A stretch of 64,000 bases of DNA from Alphaproteobacteria bacterium (GTDB taxonomy: Bacteria; Pseudomonadota; Alphaproteobacteria; JANQMY01): the NCBI GenBank assembly GCA_028289425.1, contig JANQPL010000005.1:124001-188000 (forward strand). The letters are read 5' to 3'. Made by a program: the position numbers and the translations under genes. Below, one piece after another: positions 53,651-62,903 of the stretch (position 1 is the stretch's first letter; each line of letters begins with the position of its first letter). The notes beneath the pieces are model-generated. The model was given only the letters and a program-made list of their open reading frames with translations, did not search any database and was not told the DNA's origin.

Positions 53651-54190
53651 CTAACCGACTAACGACGCAAAGTCGCGCGCGGGATTGGTGCCGTCCCAAT
53701 CGCGTGCCGCGTCTGCGATTTTTTGAAACAGCGCTTCCGTTGCCGAATTGTATTCCAGCACCTCCAGCATGCAGTTCATGAGCGGTGTGGTGTCGTAATA
53801 TCCGAACCGGCTGGTACCTGCATGCCCCAAATTGGCCGCCTCATAACCAAGCTTGGCAAAATATTCCGTGTCCGCATCAATGTCATGTGTCCACACGCAC
53901 ATATGATGGAAACCGCTCTGCCCGGGTTTTACCGTATCGCGATAGGCGCAGGGCTTATCCGTTGTGGGCTCGATAAGTTCGATCTGCACACCGCCGGCTT
54001 GGGCCATGGCCACATTCATCGACAGCTCACTGGGCGTGCCCCGATACGTCATGTTGGTCAGATTGGGGCCATGTTCGGCAAAGAAAAACGGTCCGACTTT
54101 CATTTCGTCGACCCATTTTTTTACCGCCGCCTCAAGATCATCCACCACCCAAGCGTTTTGAAAGACCGTTCGGTCCGTTGGCAGTTTCAT
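53651..54190 (-). CDS. VOC (glyoxalase-fold) protein
   Basis: A 179-residue VOC protein. FQNAWVVDDLEAAVKKWVDEM opens module one and FHHMCVWTHDIDADTEYFAKLGYEAA opens module two; GVQIELIEPTTDKPCAY and MLEVLEYNSATEALF carry the Glu ligand positions, as in the glyoxalase/dihydroxybiphenyl-dioxygenase-like group often linked to steroid or aromatic catabolism. ATG at 54190; the frame reaches further up but into the KefC gene. Converges on the WS/DGAT gene. Confidence 0.85.
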   Translation of the reverse strand: MKLPTDRTVFQNAWVVDDLEAAVKKWVDEMKVGPFFFAEHGPNLTNMTYRGTPSELSMNVAMAQAGGVQIELIEPTTDKPCAYRDTVKPGQSGFHHMCVWTHDIDADTEYFAKLGYEAANLGHAGTSRFGYYDTTPLMNCMLEVLEYNSATEALFQKIADAARDWDGTNPARDFASLVG

Positions 54191-54233
54191 CGATCGCCTC
54201 CCTTGGCCGCTGGCGGCTCTTGCTCTCCGCGCC

Positions 54234-56144
54234 TCATGTTGAGGCCGGCATGGTATCGCGCCTGATTTCTTCCTCAAGGCTTTTCGTATCCCAAGCACCG
54301 GCGTCCGGATCGCCGGCGCCGAACATATTGAGATCTCGCCGCAAAAGCTGATCCACATGGCCCGCCCGCTCGCGCACGGCCTGGCGGTACACCAAATCAT
54401 CGCCCCAATATCGGGACATCTCCAGCAGCAGATTGCGGTCATGCTTCGCAAAAAGCCGGCCTGCCCTGGTCGCATGATGGGCCCGCTGCCCCAAGGCCTG
54501 CAGCGCCTTGACCCCCAGCGCAACGCCCCCTTCGAACATCTCGCGTTCGAATTGATCGACGCCCAGATTCAGGAGTTCGTAAGCATGCCGCCGGTCAGAC
54601 GCCCTGGCAAGGATTTTGAGATGGGGAAAGTGTTGGCGCGCCGCCTTGACCACTTCGAGGGACTTCTCGGGACTGTCTACGGCCACGATCAGGACCTTGG
54701 CTTCTTCCGCGCCGGCGGCGCGTAGCAAATCTGCGCGCGACGCATCCCCGTAATTCACCCTGTGGCCGAAACCACGGAGCAACTCGATTTGATCGGCGGA
54801 ATGTTCGAGCACGCTTGTGCGATAGCCATTGGCAATCAGTAATCGGCCAATGGCTTGGCCAAACCGGCCGAAGCCGGCAATGACGACGTCGGGCTGATCG
54901 TCGGGGACGAATTCCGGTTCCTTCGTATCTCGTCCTGTGTCGGCTGAGGTGGACAGGTATTCGCCCAAAATAAACAGTAACGGCGTGAGCGCCATGGTCA
55001 GTGCCACCACGGCCACCAGCGGGTCCGCGACGGTGTTCGGTACCACACCGGCACCTATTGCGAAGGCGAACAAGACAAACGCGAATTCGCCCCCTTGCGC
55101 TAGTCCCAACGCCATAAGCGTGGCATCCGGCCGCTTGTGACCGAACATTTGGGCCAAGCCGAAGATGATCGCGGCCTTAAGAAGGATTAAGCCAATCGTC
55201 AGTCCAAAGATGAGCCAAGGCTGCGCCGCCAACAGCGCAAAATTGATGCTCGCCCCTACCGAAATGAAGAACAAACCCAGAAGAAGGCCGCGAAACGGTT
55301 CGATGTCGACCTCGACTTCGTGGCGGAATTCGCTATCAGCCAAAACAACTCCGGCCAAGAATGCGCCAAGAGCCGGCGACAAGCCCACCGTCTCCATGAG
55401 CAGCGACACGCCCACAACCAGCACCAAGGCCGCGGCCGTGAAAATCTCTTGAAGGTTGGTGGATGCGATGAAGCGAAAGGCCGGCCGTGTCAGCAAACGT
55501 CCCGCAAATATGATCAAGGCGACGGCAGCCACCACGGCAAGCGGTTGGGCCCAAGACGGCAGGCCGGCAAGGGCACTTGGTTCGTGACCGTGATCGGCTC
55601 CGCCACCATGAGGGATCGCGCCGGCTTCGATCGCAAGCAGGGGCATGAACGCCAGCATGGGAATAAGCGCCAAATCTTGAAACAGCAGAATGGAAAAGCC
55701 CGACTGGCCCACACTTGTTTGGCTCAAACCCCGCTCGCGCAAGGATGTGAGGACAATTGCCGTAGAGGATAAGGAAAGAATGAGGCCGCAGGCCACGGCG
55801 ACGTTCCATTCGATACCCGCGAAAATCCCAAGCGCGGCAATTGCAATGGCGGACAGCAGAACCTGAGCGCCGCCCAGGCCAAGGATCGCGGTCCTCAAGC
55901 GCCATAACAGGGCAGGCTGCATCTCAAGTCCGATGAGGAACAGCATGATCACCACGCCGAACTCGGCAAAGTGCATCACATTTTCGGGTTCACCCAGCAA
56001 GCCCAGACCAAAGGGCCCAATGACGGCCCCCGCAATGAGATATCCCAGCACCGAACCAAGACCCAACCGCTTGGCGATGGGGACGGAGACAAGGGCGGCC
56101 GTCAGATAAACAAAGGCCTGAACGAGAAACGAAGCATGTTCCAT
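54234..56144 (-). CDS. kefC: Glutathione-regulated K+/H+ antiporter, KefB/KefC type
   Basis: A 636-residue CPA2 antiporter. About 12 transmembrane helices (residues 1-395) with FLIGLEMQPALLW and the antiporter core GAFLAGVVLADSEFRHEVE, then a cytosolic RCK/TrkA-N domain (about 415-540; VVIAGFGRFGQAIGRLLI, GDASRADLLRAAGAEEA). It exports K+ for H+ when glutathione adducts bind the RCK domain, acidifying the cell to protect against electrophiles. The KefF-like gene lies 12 bp upstream, so the two form an operon. An unusual C-terminal Arg-rich helix follows. Subtype B or C is not decided by eye. Confidence 0.93.
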   Translation of the reverse strand: MEHASFLVQAFVYLTAALVSVPIAKRLGLGSVLGYLIAGAVIGPFGLGLLGEPENVMHFAEFGVVIMLFLIGLEMQPALLWRLRTAILGLGGAQVLLSAIAIAALGIFAGIEWNVAVACGLILSLSSTAIVLTSLRERGLSQTSVGQSGFSILLFQDLALIPMLAFMPLLAIEAGAIPHGGGADHGHEPSALAGLPSWAQPLAVVAAVALIIFAGRLLTRPAFRFIASTNLQEIFTAAALVLVVGVSLLMETVGLSPALGAFLAGVVLADSEFRHEVEVDIEPFRGLLLGLFFISVGASINFALLAAQPWLIFGLTIGLILLKAAIIFGLAQMFGHKRPDATLMALGLAQGGEFAFVLFAFAIGAGVVPNTVADPLVAVVALTMALTPLLFILGEYLSTSADTGRDTKEPEFVPDDQPDVVIAGFGRFGQAIGRLLIANGYRTSVLEHSADQIELLRGFGHRVNYGDASRADLLRAAGAEEAKVLIVAVDSPEKSLEVVKAARQHFPHLKILARASDRRHAYELLNLGVDQFEREMFEGGVALGVKALQALGQRAHHATRAGRLFAKHDRNLLLEMSRYWGDDLVYRQAVRERAGHVDQLLRRDLNMFGAGDPDAGAWDTKSLEEEIRRDTMPAST

Positions 56145-56156
56145 GGGGAGTTCCGC

Positions 56157-56726
56157 TTAAACGTTGGTGAGGTTTTGTTCCGGCGCGACAGGCGCGTCGC
56201 GCAGCGCAATCAATCGGGCACGAAAAGATTCCGCGGCTTCCACCAGCCCGGTATCCGTTATGGTGTGACACCCGTAAACAATGAAAGGGTCCTGCCAGGG
56301 ACAGCCGCATAAGTGGGCCGTGGCCTGAAACGGGCGCAACAGCTCCGGCACGGAAAAGGAATCCTTGCCGTTAGATACATAGGACGCAGCCCCGCCGCCC
56401 ACCGTGACCGCCGAAAGCCACTTCTTCCCCACAAGCGCCTTGCCCTCATGGCCATAGGCCCATCCGTGTGTGAGCACCAGATCCAGCCATTCCTTCAAAT
56501 GGGCCGGCGCCGAATACCAAAAAAACGGGTGTTGAAACACCAAGACGTCGTGACTTACGAGCAATTCCTGCTCACGCTGCACGTCGATCATGAAATCCGG
56601 ATAGGTTTCGTAAAGATCATTGACCGTCAACCGGTCGAGAGTCTGAACCGCGTCCAGCAAGGCCCGGTTTGCGCGCGACTTGTGATAGACCGGGTGAACG
56701 AAGGTCAAGAGTATCGATCTTTCCAT
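56157..56726 (-). CDS. kefF: Kef ancillary NAD(P)H:quinone oxidoreductase-like flavoprotein
   Basis: A 189-residue flavodoxin-fold protein of the NQO1/MdaB/KefF group: LLTFVHPVYHKSRANRALLDAV, VLVFQHPFFWYSAPAHLKEWLDLVLTHGWAYG, and KKWLSAVTVGGG. KefF activates KefC and reduces quinones using FMN. ATG at 56726 follows GGAGCG; a TTG one codon upstream is unnecessary. Upstream of kefC in the same operon, the order seen in enterobacteria. Confidence 0.92.
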   Translation of the reverse strand: MERSILLTFVHPVYHKSRANRALLDAVQTLDRLTVNDLYETYPDFMIDVQREQELLVSHDVLVFQHPFFWYSAPAHLKEWLDLVLTHGWAYGHEGKALVGKKWLSAVTVGGGAASYVSNGKDSFSVPELLRPFQATAHLCGCPWQDPFIVYGCHTITDTGLVEAAESFRARLIALRDAPVAPEQNLTNV

Positions 56727-56801
56727 CAAACGCTCCGCGGATACGAAAAAGGACGGCGCCCCTGGGACGCCGGCCTATTGTAGCAAACGATTGCGATAAG
56801 A

Positions 56802-57140
56802 TTACAAGGCCGCCTCGTTCGTCTCGCCCGTCCGGATACGGACAGCGGACCCCAGATCGAGGACAAATATCTTACCATCGCCGATCTTGCCGGTTTGGGC
56901 CGAGTCCCTGATGGTTTCGATTATTTTCTCGACCGCCCCATCTTCTACCGCGATTTCAAGCTTAATCTTGGGGACGTAATTTATTTGATACTCCGTACCC
57001 CGATAAACTTCGGTCTGGCCGCGTTGCCGGCCGTAGCCGCGCACTTCCGAAACCGTCAACCCCTCAACACCAATTGCGGTCACGGCTTCACGCACCGTGT
57101 CCAATTTGTGAGGTTGAATGATTGCCATAATGAGTTTCAT
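56802..57140 (-). CDS. glnK: P-II nitrogen regulatory protein
   Basis: A 112-residue P-II signal protein. MKLIMAIIQPHKLDTVREAV, the T-loop EVYRGTEYQINYVPKI with the uridylylation residue Y51, and KIGDGKIFVLDL are full family signatures. GlnK senses 2-oxoglutarate, ATP/ADP and glutamine state and blocks the ammonium channel AmtB. It follows amtB on the same strand 26 bp downstream, the reverse of the usual glnK-amtB order. Confidence 0.95.
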   Translation of the reverse strand: MKLIMAIIQPHKLDTVREAVTAIGVEGLTVSEVRGYGRQRGQTEVYRGTEYQINYVPKIKLEIAVEDGAVEKIIETIRDSAQTGKIGDGKIFVLDLGSAVRIRTGETNEAAL

Positions 57141-57166
57141 TTCTATCCTGCTCCCGCATCGAGTCC

Positions 57167-58378
57167 TTAGAGATTGTAACCGCTTTCACCATGATGCGCG
57201 AGATCTAATCCGCCCACCTCATGTTCTTCGTCCGCCCGCAGACCAATGAGCGCCCGGGTGACGAAGACAATGCCTACTGTTGCGGCTACTGACCAAATTG
57301 TAGTCACCACAACGCCTATTGCTTGGACACTAAGCTGGCCTCCCACGGTCTGGCCGTCGGCCAAGCCGGCGCCGCCAAGCGAGGCCGTTGCAAAGATGGC
57401 GGCCAACAAGGTGCCGGTGGCACCGCCGATGCCGTGGACCGCCAAAACGTCGAGGGAATCGTCAACTCTGAAATTCCGTTTCACCACGTCGACCGCCACG
57501 TAGCACAGCAGGCCGCCTGCAAGACCAAGTGCCAGGCCGCCGATCGGACCGACAAATCCGGAAGCCGGCGTGATCGTCGCCAAGCCGGCGATGGTGCCGG
57601 TTACCAATCCGACCAGGCTGGGCTTGCCGAAGCGGAACCATTCTATGACCATCCAAACCAGAGACGCCGTTGCAGCCGACAGGTGAGTGACCAGCATGGC
57701 CATACCTGCGTCACCGCCAGCGGCCAACGCACTGCCCGCATTGAAGCCGAACCAGCCCACCCACAACATGGCCGCACCGACCATCACCAACCAGGGTGCG
57801 TGGGGCGGCTGCACATTGTCGGGAAAGCCCCGGCGCGCGCCCAGCATGGCCGCGATAACCAAGGCGGAAACACCAGCCGTCACGTGGACAACAATGCCCC
57901 CGGCGAAGTCGAGCACGCCCATTTCGGCAAGCCAACCGCCACCCCAAACCCAGTGGGTCACCGGTGCATAGACCAAGAGAAGCCACAATGCCGAAATCAG
58001 CAGCACGGCACCAAACTTAATGCGCTCCACATAAGCACCGACCATTAGTGCCGGCGTGATGATCGCAAACGTCATTTGGAACATGACGAAGACGGTGGTG
58101 GGAATGGTGCCGGATGCGGATTCGCGCGTCACATCCATCAAAAATGCCGACCCAAGCCCGCCGAAATAGGGATTGCCCTCCGCAAACGCGATCGAGTAGG
58201 CCACCACAAACCACAACAATGACGCCATGCACGCAATACCCATACAATGCATTAACACGGAAAGGATGTTCCTTGACTGGACCAAGCCGCCATAGAAAAG
58301 AGCGAGCCCCGGCAGCGTCATAAACAGTACCAGCGCTGTAGACACCAAAATCCAGGCTGTATCGCCACTATCAATCAT
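57167..58378 (-). CDS. amtB: Ammonium transporter
   Basis: A 403-residue Amt/Mep/Rh channel with eleven transmembrane segments. WILVSTALVLFMTLPGLALFYGGLV, the FAEGNPYF loop, WLLLVYAPVTHWVWGGGWLAEMGVLDFAGGIVVHVTAGVSAL (with the conserved Asp-Phe-Ala-Gly) and VDDSLDVLAVHGIGGATGTLLA (pore His) are all present. It passes ammonium into the cell and is gated by GlnK, encoded next to it. No sigma-54 box was recognised in the 400-bp upstream region. Confidence 0.96.
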   Translation of the reverse strand: MIDSGDTAWILVSTALVLFMTLPGLALFYGGLVQSRNILSVLMHCMGIACMASLLWFVVAYSIAFAEGNPYFGGLGSAFLMDVTRESASGTIPTTVFVMFQMTFAIITPALMVGAYVERIKFGAVLLISALWLLLVYAPVTHWVWGGGWLAEMGVLDFAGGIVVHVTAGVSALVIAAMLGARRGFPDNVQPPHAPWLVMVGAAMLWVGWFGFNAGSALAAGGDAGMAMLVTHLSAATASLVWMVIEWFRFGKPSLVGLVTGTIAGLATITPASGFVGPIGGLALGLAGGLLCYVAVDVVKRNFRVDDSLDVLAVHGIGGATGTLLAAIFATASLGGAGLADGQTVGGQLSVQAIGVVVTTIWSVAATVGIVFVTRALIGLRADEEHEVGGLDLAHHGESGYNL

Positions 58379-58778
58379 GAAAAAGCCCCTTATTGCCTCC
58401 GCCGAGCGGATGTTGTTGCGCGCCCAAAAACTGGGCAGTCTGTGTAGTGAGCGCGCAGTTTGCTGATTTTCTGCTCAGTGACAAGAGGGGTTAGGGCCTA
58501 TGCGGACGATCCAAATTGGCTGCACAAAAAATGGTCTTTGACTGCCTAGATAGAGGGCAAATTGGGGTCGCTGGAGATCCGCTCAGACTCAGTTTCGGGG
58601 CGCCGCCCGGTACCGCTCGAGCCCGCAATCCGCCTACACCATTCCCTTTTCAAAATATTGCGCCGGGCTTGTAAGACTCGGCAAAATTCGCCGGTTTCTT
58701 TGCGTCCATGACGGCGGGCGCCTAATATCTAGGCAACAAGATTTTTTTTGAGCTGAAACTCGCCAGGAGCTGAAAGCG
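58379..58778. other. Divergent intergenic region amtB / Rieske oxygenase
   Basis: 400 bp without a gene. Contains GCCCA-AAAAC-TGGGC (58421-58435 region), a small hairpin upstream of amtB, and AT-rich stretches before the Rieske gene (ATTTTTTTTGAG about 58740). Expected sites for two divergent promoters; no sigma-54 consensus seen. Confidence 0.5.
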
Positions 58779-60149
58779 GTGACTCAGAAAATCGTCAATC
58801 ACTCGACAATGACCGATTCAATTCGCAACTTCACCAAAGAACGGTATATGAGCCTGCCCTATTTCCAGCGCGAATGGGAGCGCCTATGGATGCAGACCTG
58901 GTTGTTTGCCGGGCTGGAGCAAGACGTGCGCGACCCCGGCGATTACTTCGTCTTCGAAATCGGTCAGGAGTCGATCTTAGTCACCCGCTCACAAGAGGGC
59001 GATTTAGCCGCATTCTACAATGTGTGCCAACACCGGGGAAACCGGCTGGTGCAAAGCGAACGCGGTAACGCAGACAGCTTCCGCTGTGCCTACCACGCCT
59101 GGACGTATAACGGCGACGGCACCGTCAAATCGATCCCGGACCGCAACAAGTTTCATCTGGGCCTACCTTGCGAACAGACGTCGCTCAAGCCTGTCCATGT
59201 GGATGTTTGGGACGGGTTTGTTTTTGTCTCCATGGCCGACGACCCGCAGCCCTTAACGGAGTTTCTTGGTCCCGTGGTCGACCTTCTGGCCAACTACCGG
59301 TTCCGTGACATGCTGGTGACCGAAGACCAAACGGTTCACCACTATTGCAACTGGAAGGCCATCATCGACAATTTCAGTGAGCTCTATCACGTGGATTACA
59401 TCCATCCGCAACACCAGCGCTTTGTCGATTGCTGTAACGATCAGGTGGATTTGTTCCCCAACGGGCATACGGGCGTGATCGTCGAAGGGGCTACCGTCAA
59501 CCCGCGCTATCCAATCCCATCCGAACCCACCGACATACTGACCGAGCAATTGAAAAACCTTGATCTCAACCCGGACGATTTCAACAATCGGGTACCGGAA
59601 ATCCGGCGGGCGATCCAATTGCGCAAACGGGAAATCGGTGCCGCGCGCGGGTATGACTACGACCGTTTCAGCGACGAACAGCTGTCGGACATTTGGCAGT
59701 TCAATCTGTTTCCCAACATCATTCTGTCCTTCACGCCGGAGTCCTGCTGGATATTGCGGCCCCGCCCCCATCCCACCGATCCCCAGCAGTGTTACTTTGA
59801 TAAAATTACGCTAACGCTTTTCCCCGACGCCGATCTGCAGGCGAAAGTCGCAGCCAACGGAAAAGCGGGAATCGCGCCGGGCGGACGCGAGCACGAGGTC
59901 ACCCATTTCATGCCGGGGCGCGATGCGACGTCGGGCTACGCCCGCCCCGAGCGAGACGCTTTCGATCACCACGCCATATTGAATGGGGAAAAGTCGATGA
60001 CCATCACCATCGATCAGGACATTCACTTGCTGGGCGGTGTCCAGGCTGGTATGCGGTCCAAAGGATTCGATCGGGTCTGGCTGAATGACGACGAGATCCG
60101 TGTTCAGCATTTTCACAACGCCATCGACGATGTAATGGAAGCACACTGA
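58779..60149 (+). CDS. Rieske non-haem iron oxygenase, alpha-subunit type
   Basis: A 456-residue ring-hydroxylating-oxygenase-type protein. The Rieske cluster ligands lie in NVCQHRGNRLVQ (C-x-H) and FRCAYHAWTY (C-x2-H), about residues 84-106. The catalytic domain has IDNFSELYHVDYIHPQH, giving the D/E and two His of the mononuclear iron. It oxygenates an aromatic or quaternary-amine-type substrate; no reductase gene adjoins, so electrons come from elsewhere. GTG start after AGGAGC. Followed after 4 bp by the ArsC/Spx-like gene, so probably co-transcribed. Confidence 0.92.
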   Translation: MTQKIVNHSTMTDSIRNFTKERYMSLPYFQREWERLWMQTWLFAGLEQDVRDPGDYFVFEIGQESILVTRSQEGDLAAFYNVCQHRGNRLVQSERGNADSFRCAYHAWTYNGDGTVKSIPDRNKFHLGLPCEQTSLKPVHVDVWDGFVFVSMADDPQPLTEFLGPVVDLLANYRFRDMLVTEDQTVHHYCNWKAIIDNFSELYHVDYIHPQHQRFVDCCNDQVDLFPNGHTGVIVEGATVNPRYPIPSEPTDILTEQLKNLDLNPDDFNNRVPEIRRAIQLRKREIGAARGYDYDRFSDEQLSDIWQFNLFPNIILSFTPESCWILRPRPHPTDPQQCYFDKITLTLFPDADLQAKVAANGKAGIAPGGREHEVTHFMPGRDATSGYARPERDAFDHHAILNGEKSMTITIDQDIHLLGGVQAGMRSKGFDRVWLNDDEIRVQHFHNAIDDVMEAH

Positions 60150-60153
60150 CTTT

Positions 60154-60501
60154 ATGATCACGATTTATGGGTTGAAGAACTGCGACACATGCCGCAAGGC
60201 ACTCAAATGGCTGAACGAAAACGATATCGCGCACGCGTTCACCGATATTCGCACAGAAACGCCGAGCAAAAGCCAAATCGGCAAATGGGTGGACACGGTT
60301 GGCCTGAACACGCTGCTCAATAAATCGAGCACCACTTGGCGCCAGCTCGGTGATGACGTTAAGGACAGCATCACCGAAAAGAATGGCGCAGCACTTCTCG
60401 CCGAACACCCCACGCTCATCAAGCGTCCCGTCTTTATCGGGGGAAACAAAGTCGTTGTCGGTTTCAAAGAGGCGCAAATGGCCGAAATCAAGAAGATGTA
60501 G
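60154..60501 (+). CDS. ArsC/Spx-like (YffB) reductase-fold protein
   Basis: A 115-residue thioredoxin-like protein: TIYGLKNCDTCRKALKWLNENDI contains the C-x2-C motif, and TLIKRPVFIGGNKVVVGF the cis-Pro region (RPV). This is the ArsC/Spx/MgsR family, subgroup YffB, whose members use glutathione and are not proven arsenate reductases. Likely a small redox enzyme. Short spacing (4 bp) to the Rieske gene upstream. Confidence 0.9.
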   Translation: MITIYGLKNCDTCRKALKWLNENDIAHAFTDIRTETPSKSQIGKWVDTVGLNTLLNKSSTTWRQLGDDVKDSITEKNGAALLAEHPTLIKRPVFIGGNKVVVGFKEAQMAEIKKM

Positions 60502-60582
60502 ATCGATCAGACCTTTCATCTTCCCAGAGTAGAAAGGCAAGAACCTTTCACAGGACCACAGCGTCAAACGGGGAGCACACGA

Positions 60583-61599
60583 ATGACCAGCGAAAAAAGC
60601 AACAGAGTCTGGCGATTGGCGGCGCGCCCCACTGGCAACGAATTCGACACCGCCCTTCGTCTCGAAGAAGAAGCAACGCCTGTACCGCAAGTGGGCGAGT
60701 TGTTGGTCAAGAACCGGATCCTATCCATGGACAGCGGCACGCGCATGTATATGACCGACCGCAAAGACTCCTATCAGCCCGGCACGCCGCTGGGCGCCCC
60801 CATACTCGGCACGGTTATTGGTGAGGTTGCGCAGTCCCGGCACCCGGCCTATGCGGAAGGTGATTTGGTGAGATGCTATGGCAATTGGGCGGACTGGTCG
60901 ATTGCAACACCCGAGACCCTCTACACAGCAAAACTGGACGGCAAAGAACCAAACCTGGCGGAATATGTGGGTATTCTCGGCGCCAATGGGTGGACCGCCT
61001 ATTTGGGCGTCGTCGAGTATGGCGCAGCGCGGGCCGGCGAAACGTTTCTTGTTTCGGCGGCCGCCGGCTGCACTGGATCCATGGCGGGTCAAATTGCGAA
61101 GATCGCGGGATGCCGCGCGGTCGGTCTTGCCGGCACCGATGACAAATGCACCTTCTTGAAAAACGACCTCGACTTCGACGACGCGATCAACTACCGCAAG
61201 GGCGCGCTTGTTGATTCCATCGCCGCTTCGTGTCCCGATGGCATCAACCTCTATTTCGACAATGTGGGCGGAGATGTCCTCGATGCGGCGCTCTCGAACA
61301 TGGCGGATTTCGGCCGCGTCGCCGTGTGCGGATTATTGGCGAACTACAGTGCCGAAGGTCCCGTACCCGGTCCCTACAAATTCGATCTTGTCCTCATGAA
61401 GCGGTTGACGGTCCAAGGGTTCTTTTCACCGGACTTCTATCACCGGGAACCGGAGATCAACCCGGTCTTGCGCCAATGGCGCGATGATGGGCGGCTGAAG
61501 CTGCCCATCGAAGAGACGGTTGGTTTGGAAAACACAATCGCGGCTTACACCAAGCTCTTCATCGGGGCGAATATCGGCAAAGTCGTCGTTCGAGTCTGA
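60583..61599 (+). CDS. NADP-dependent zinc-free MDR oxidoreductase
   Basis: A 338-residue medium-chain dehydrogenase/reductase of the prostaglandin-reductase / alkenal-reductase (CurA-like) group. VWRLAARPTGNEFDTALRLEEE and RMYMTDRKDSYQPGTPLGAPILG at the start, and SAAAGCTGSMAGQIAKIAGCRAVGLAG as the nucleotide-binding motif with a following NYRKGALVDSI and YFDNVGGDVLDAAL, are typical. No zinc ligands. It reduces alpha,beta-unsaturated carbonyls with NADPH. Downstream of the Rieske and ArsC/Spx-like genes on the same strand, probably related in regulation. Confidence 0.9.
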   Translation: MTSEKSNRVWRLAARPTGNEFDTALRLEEEATPVPQVGELLVKNRILSMDSGTRMYMTDRKDSYQPGTPLGAPILGTVIGEVAQSRHPAYAEGDLVRCYGNWADWSIATPETLYTAKLDGKEPNLAEYVGILGANGWTAYLGVVEYGAARAGETFLVSAAAGCTGSMAGQIAKIAGCRAVGLAGTDDKCTFLKNDLDFDDAINYRKGALVDSIAASCPDGINLYFDNVGGDVLDAALSNMADFGRVAVCGLLANYSAEGPVPGPYKFDLVLMKRLTVQGFFSPDFYHREPEINPVLRQWRDDGRLKLPIEETVGLENTIAAYTKLFIGANIGKVVVRV

Positions 61600-61611
61600 A
61601 GCAGCCAGCAC

Positions 61612-62817
61612 CTAGGCTGACTTTTTGTCCTTCGGCGACATGTAACGTAGCACGAGCGGCATCATGCGGCGCAAGATCCGTCCGGCAACCCGTCGCAGAC
61701 CGGTCACCTTTGGCGTGTTGCGCGCGGTGGCAAACTGATCGATTCCCACCTCTTCCCGCATATCGGCCGAGATCATGTTGACCGGCGTGTCCAGCGGAAT
61801 ACCGGTGCCGTCGGCAATGCGCACCATGCGTTCGAAATTGCCGATCACCCCTGCCGCATCGACGGTAGCGTCGGGCCCCAAAACACGCACCAGTTTCTCG
61901 CGCGCCGAGGTAATGGCATTATCACCGCCCGAAACTGTCGCTTCGGCAAAGGCGGTGAGTTCCGCCCCGCCTTCGACGCCCCCATCGCCCTCCCCCATGA
62001 CGGCATGAAGATCAACTTCTTGGTTGTTGGAGTCGCTGCTCACACGGCGCATCATCGAATGGGCGGTCGTTCAGTAAAAGCACTCATTGATCGACGACAC
62101 GCGCGCCGCGACCAACTCTATCTGCGGGCGGCTGAGCGCGCGCCCCGGATCCGCATCCATCTTTGTGAGCTGCCCCGTCGGTATGTATTGCACATCCGAC
62201 AGTTTCTTCATTTGGCGCACGCAATCGGGCACCAGACTCATGGCGCGGATCACATTCGGTGCCCCCGATCCGGCATAGAGATCTGCATCTTCTTCCGTTA
62301 GCTTGTCTTGCGGGATCATGGGCACAAAACCGACGCCGGGTTCCGCCCCGGCTGGTCTGTAGCCGGACGGTTCGCCGGGCACAGGTTCCGGAAGGGTTTC
62401 AACCGGCAAGCTCAACGCGCGGTGAAACTGATCGACCGAAGTGAGCAACACAGTCACGCCCAGCAGCTCTACATAATGGCCGTCAGTCAACTCACCGGAG
62501 AATGTTTCTTCGATCCAGCTTTGTGTAATGCGCGTTGCGTCGGTCACCAAACGATGGACCGCATCCACGGCCGCGTAAGGCAAGATGTCCTGAACCGTGC
62601 TGTGCTTGCCTTCGAACATGGACGGGCTGAGGGCTTGCTTGCGGAGCGCACAAAATTCGCAGGAACGTGCGTTACGAACCTCCGCAGCAATGGCAATTTT
62701 TTCCGTACCGGTCCACCAGCAGCCGGGTTCAGCGAGCCACGCCCAAAAATTTCGAAAGGCATTCGGAAGATCTTCGCGAATTGGCAATTCCGTTGGCATG
62801 TTCACGAAGGCATTCAT
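61612..62817 (-). CDS. AhpD-like CMD-domain protein, probable selenoprotein (in-frame TGA at 62073-62071)
   Basis: Read through one TGA, this is a 401-residue protein with two carboxymuconolactone-decarboxylase (AhpD-like) domains. The first has SCEFCALRK, a CxxC. In the second, ELVAARVSSINECFY is followed by TGA (residue 249), then TTAHSMMRR in the same frame. AhpD redox sites read C-x-x-C-x3-H, so the TGA stands exactly at the resolving Cys: CFYU-TTAH. No base is inserted or lost, and 150 coherent codons follow the TGA, so decoding as selenocysteine is the best reading. AhpD-like selenoproteins have been reported in genome surveys. Likely a peroxidase or disulfide reductase. ATG at 62817 follows AGGTG. 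The alternative is a single Cys-to-stop mutation. Confidence 0.7.
62032..62050 (-). promoter_or_regulatory. Candidate bacterial SECIS hairpin
   Basis: On the minus strand, about 20 nt after the TGA, GCGCCG (62050-62045), loop UGUGAG (62044-62039) and C-A-GCG-A-C (62038-62032) can fold with one mismatch and one bulge. The apical loop lies 27 nt downstream of the TGA and has a G at its second position, within the range described for bacterial SECIS elements. Not computed. Confidence 0.35.
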
Positions 62818-62903
62818 TTTGTTCACCTAGGCATTCCTCTTGGGTATTCCTTTTGCGATTCCACGGATCTATATCAGCGCACGGACGAGTAAATTGCAAT
62901 GCC

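Noticed and set aside
58379-58500. Sigma-54 promoter for amtB
   Set aside because: No TGGCAC-N5-TTGC-like sequence could be found on the minus strand upstream of amtB.
61612-62055. Separate short gene starting at ATG 62055 after the AhpD-like gene
   Set aside because: It is in the same frame as the upstream part, has no ribosome site, and begins in the middle of the second AhpD active-site motif; read-through of the TGA explains both parts.
61612-62826. Frameshift pseudogene explanation of the AhpD-like gene
   Set aside because: No shift of phase is needed; only the TGA separates the two parts. A point mutation to stop remains possible and is noted in the entry.
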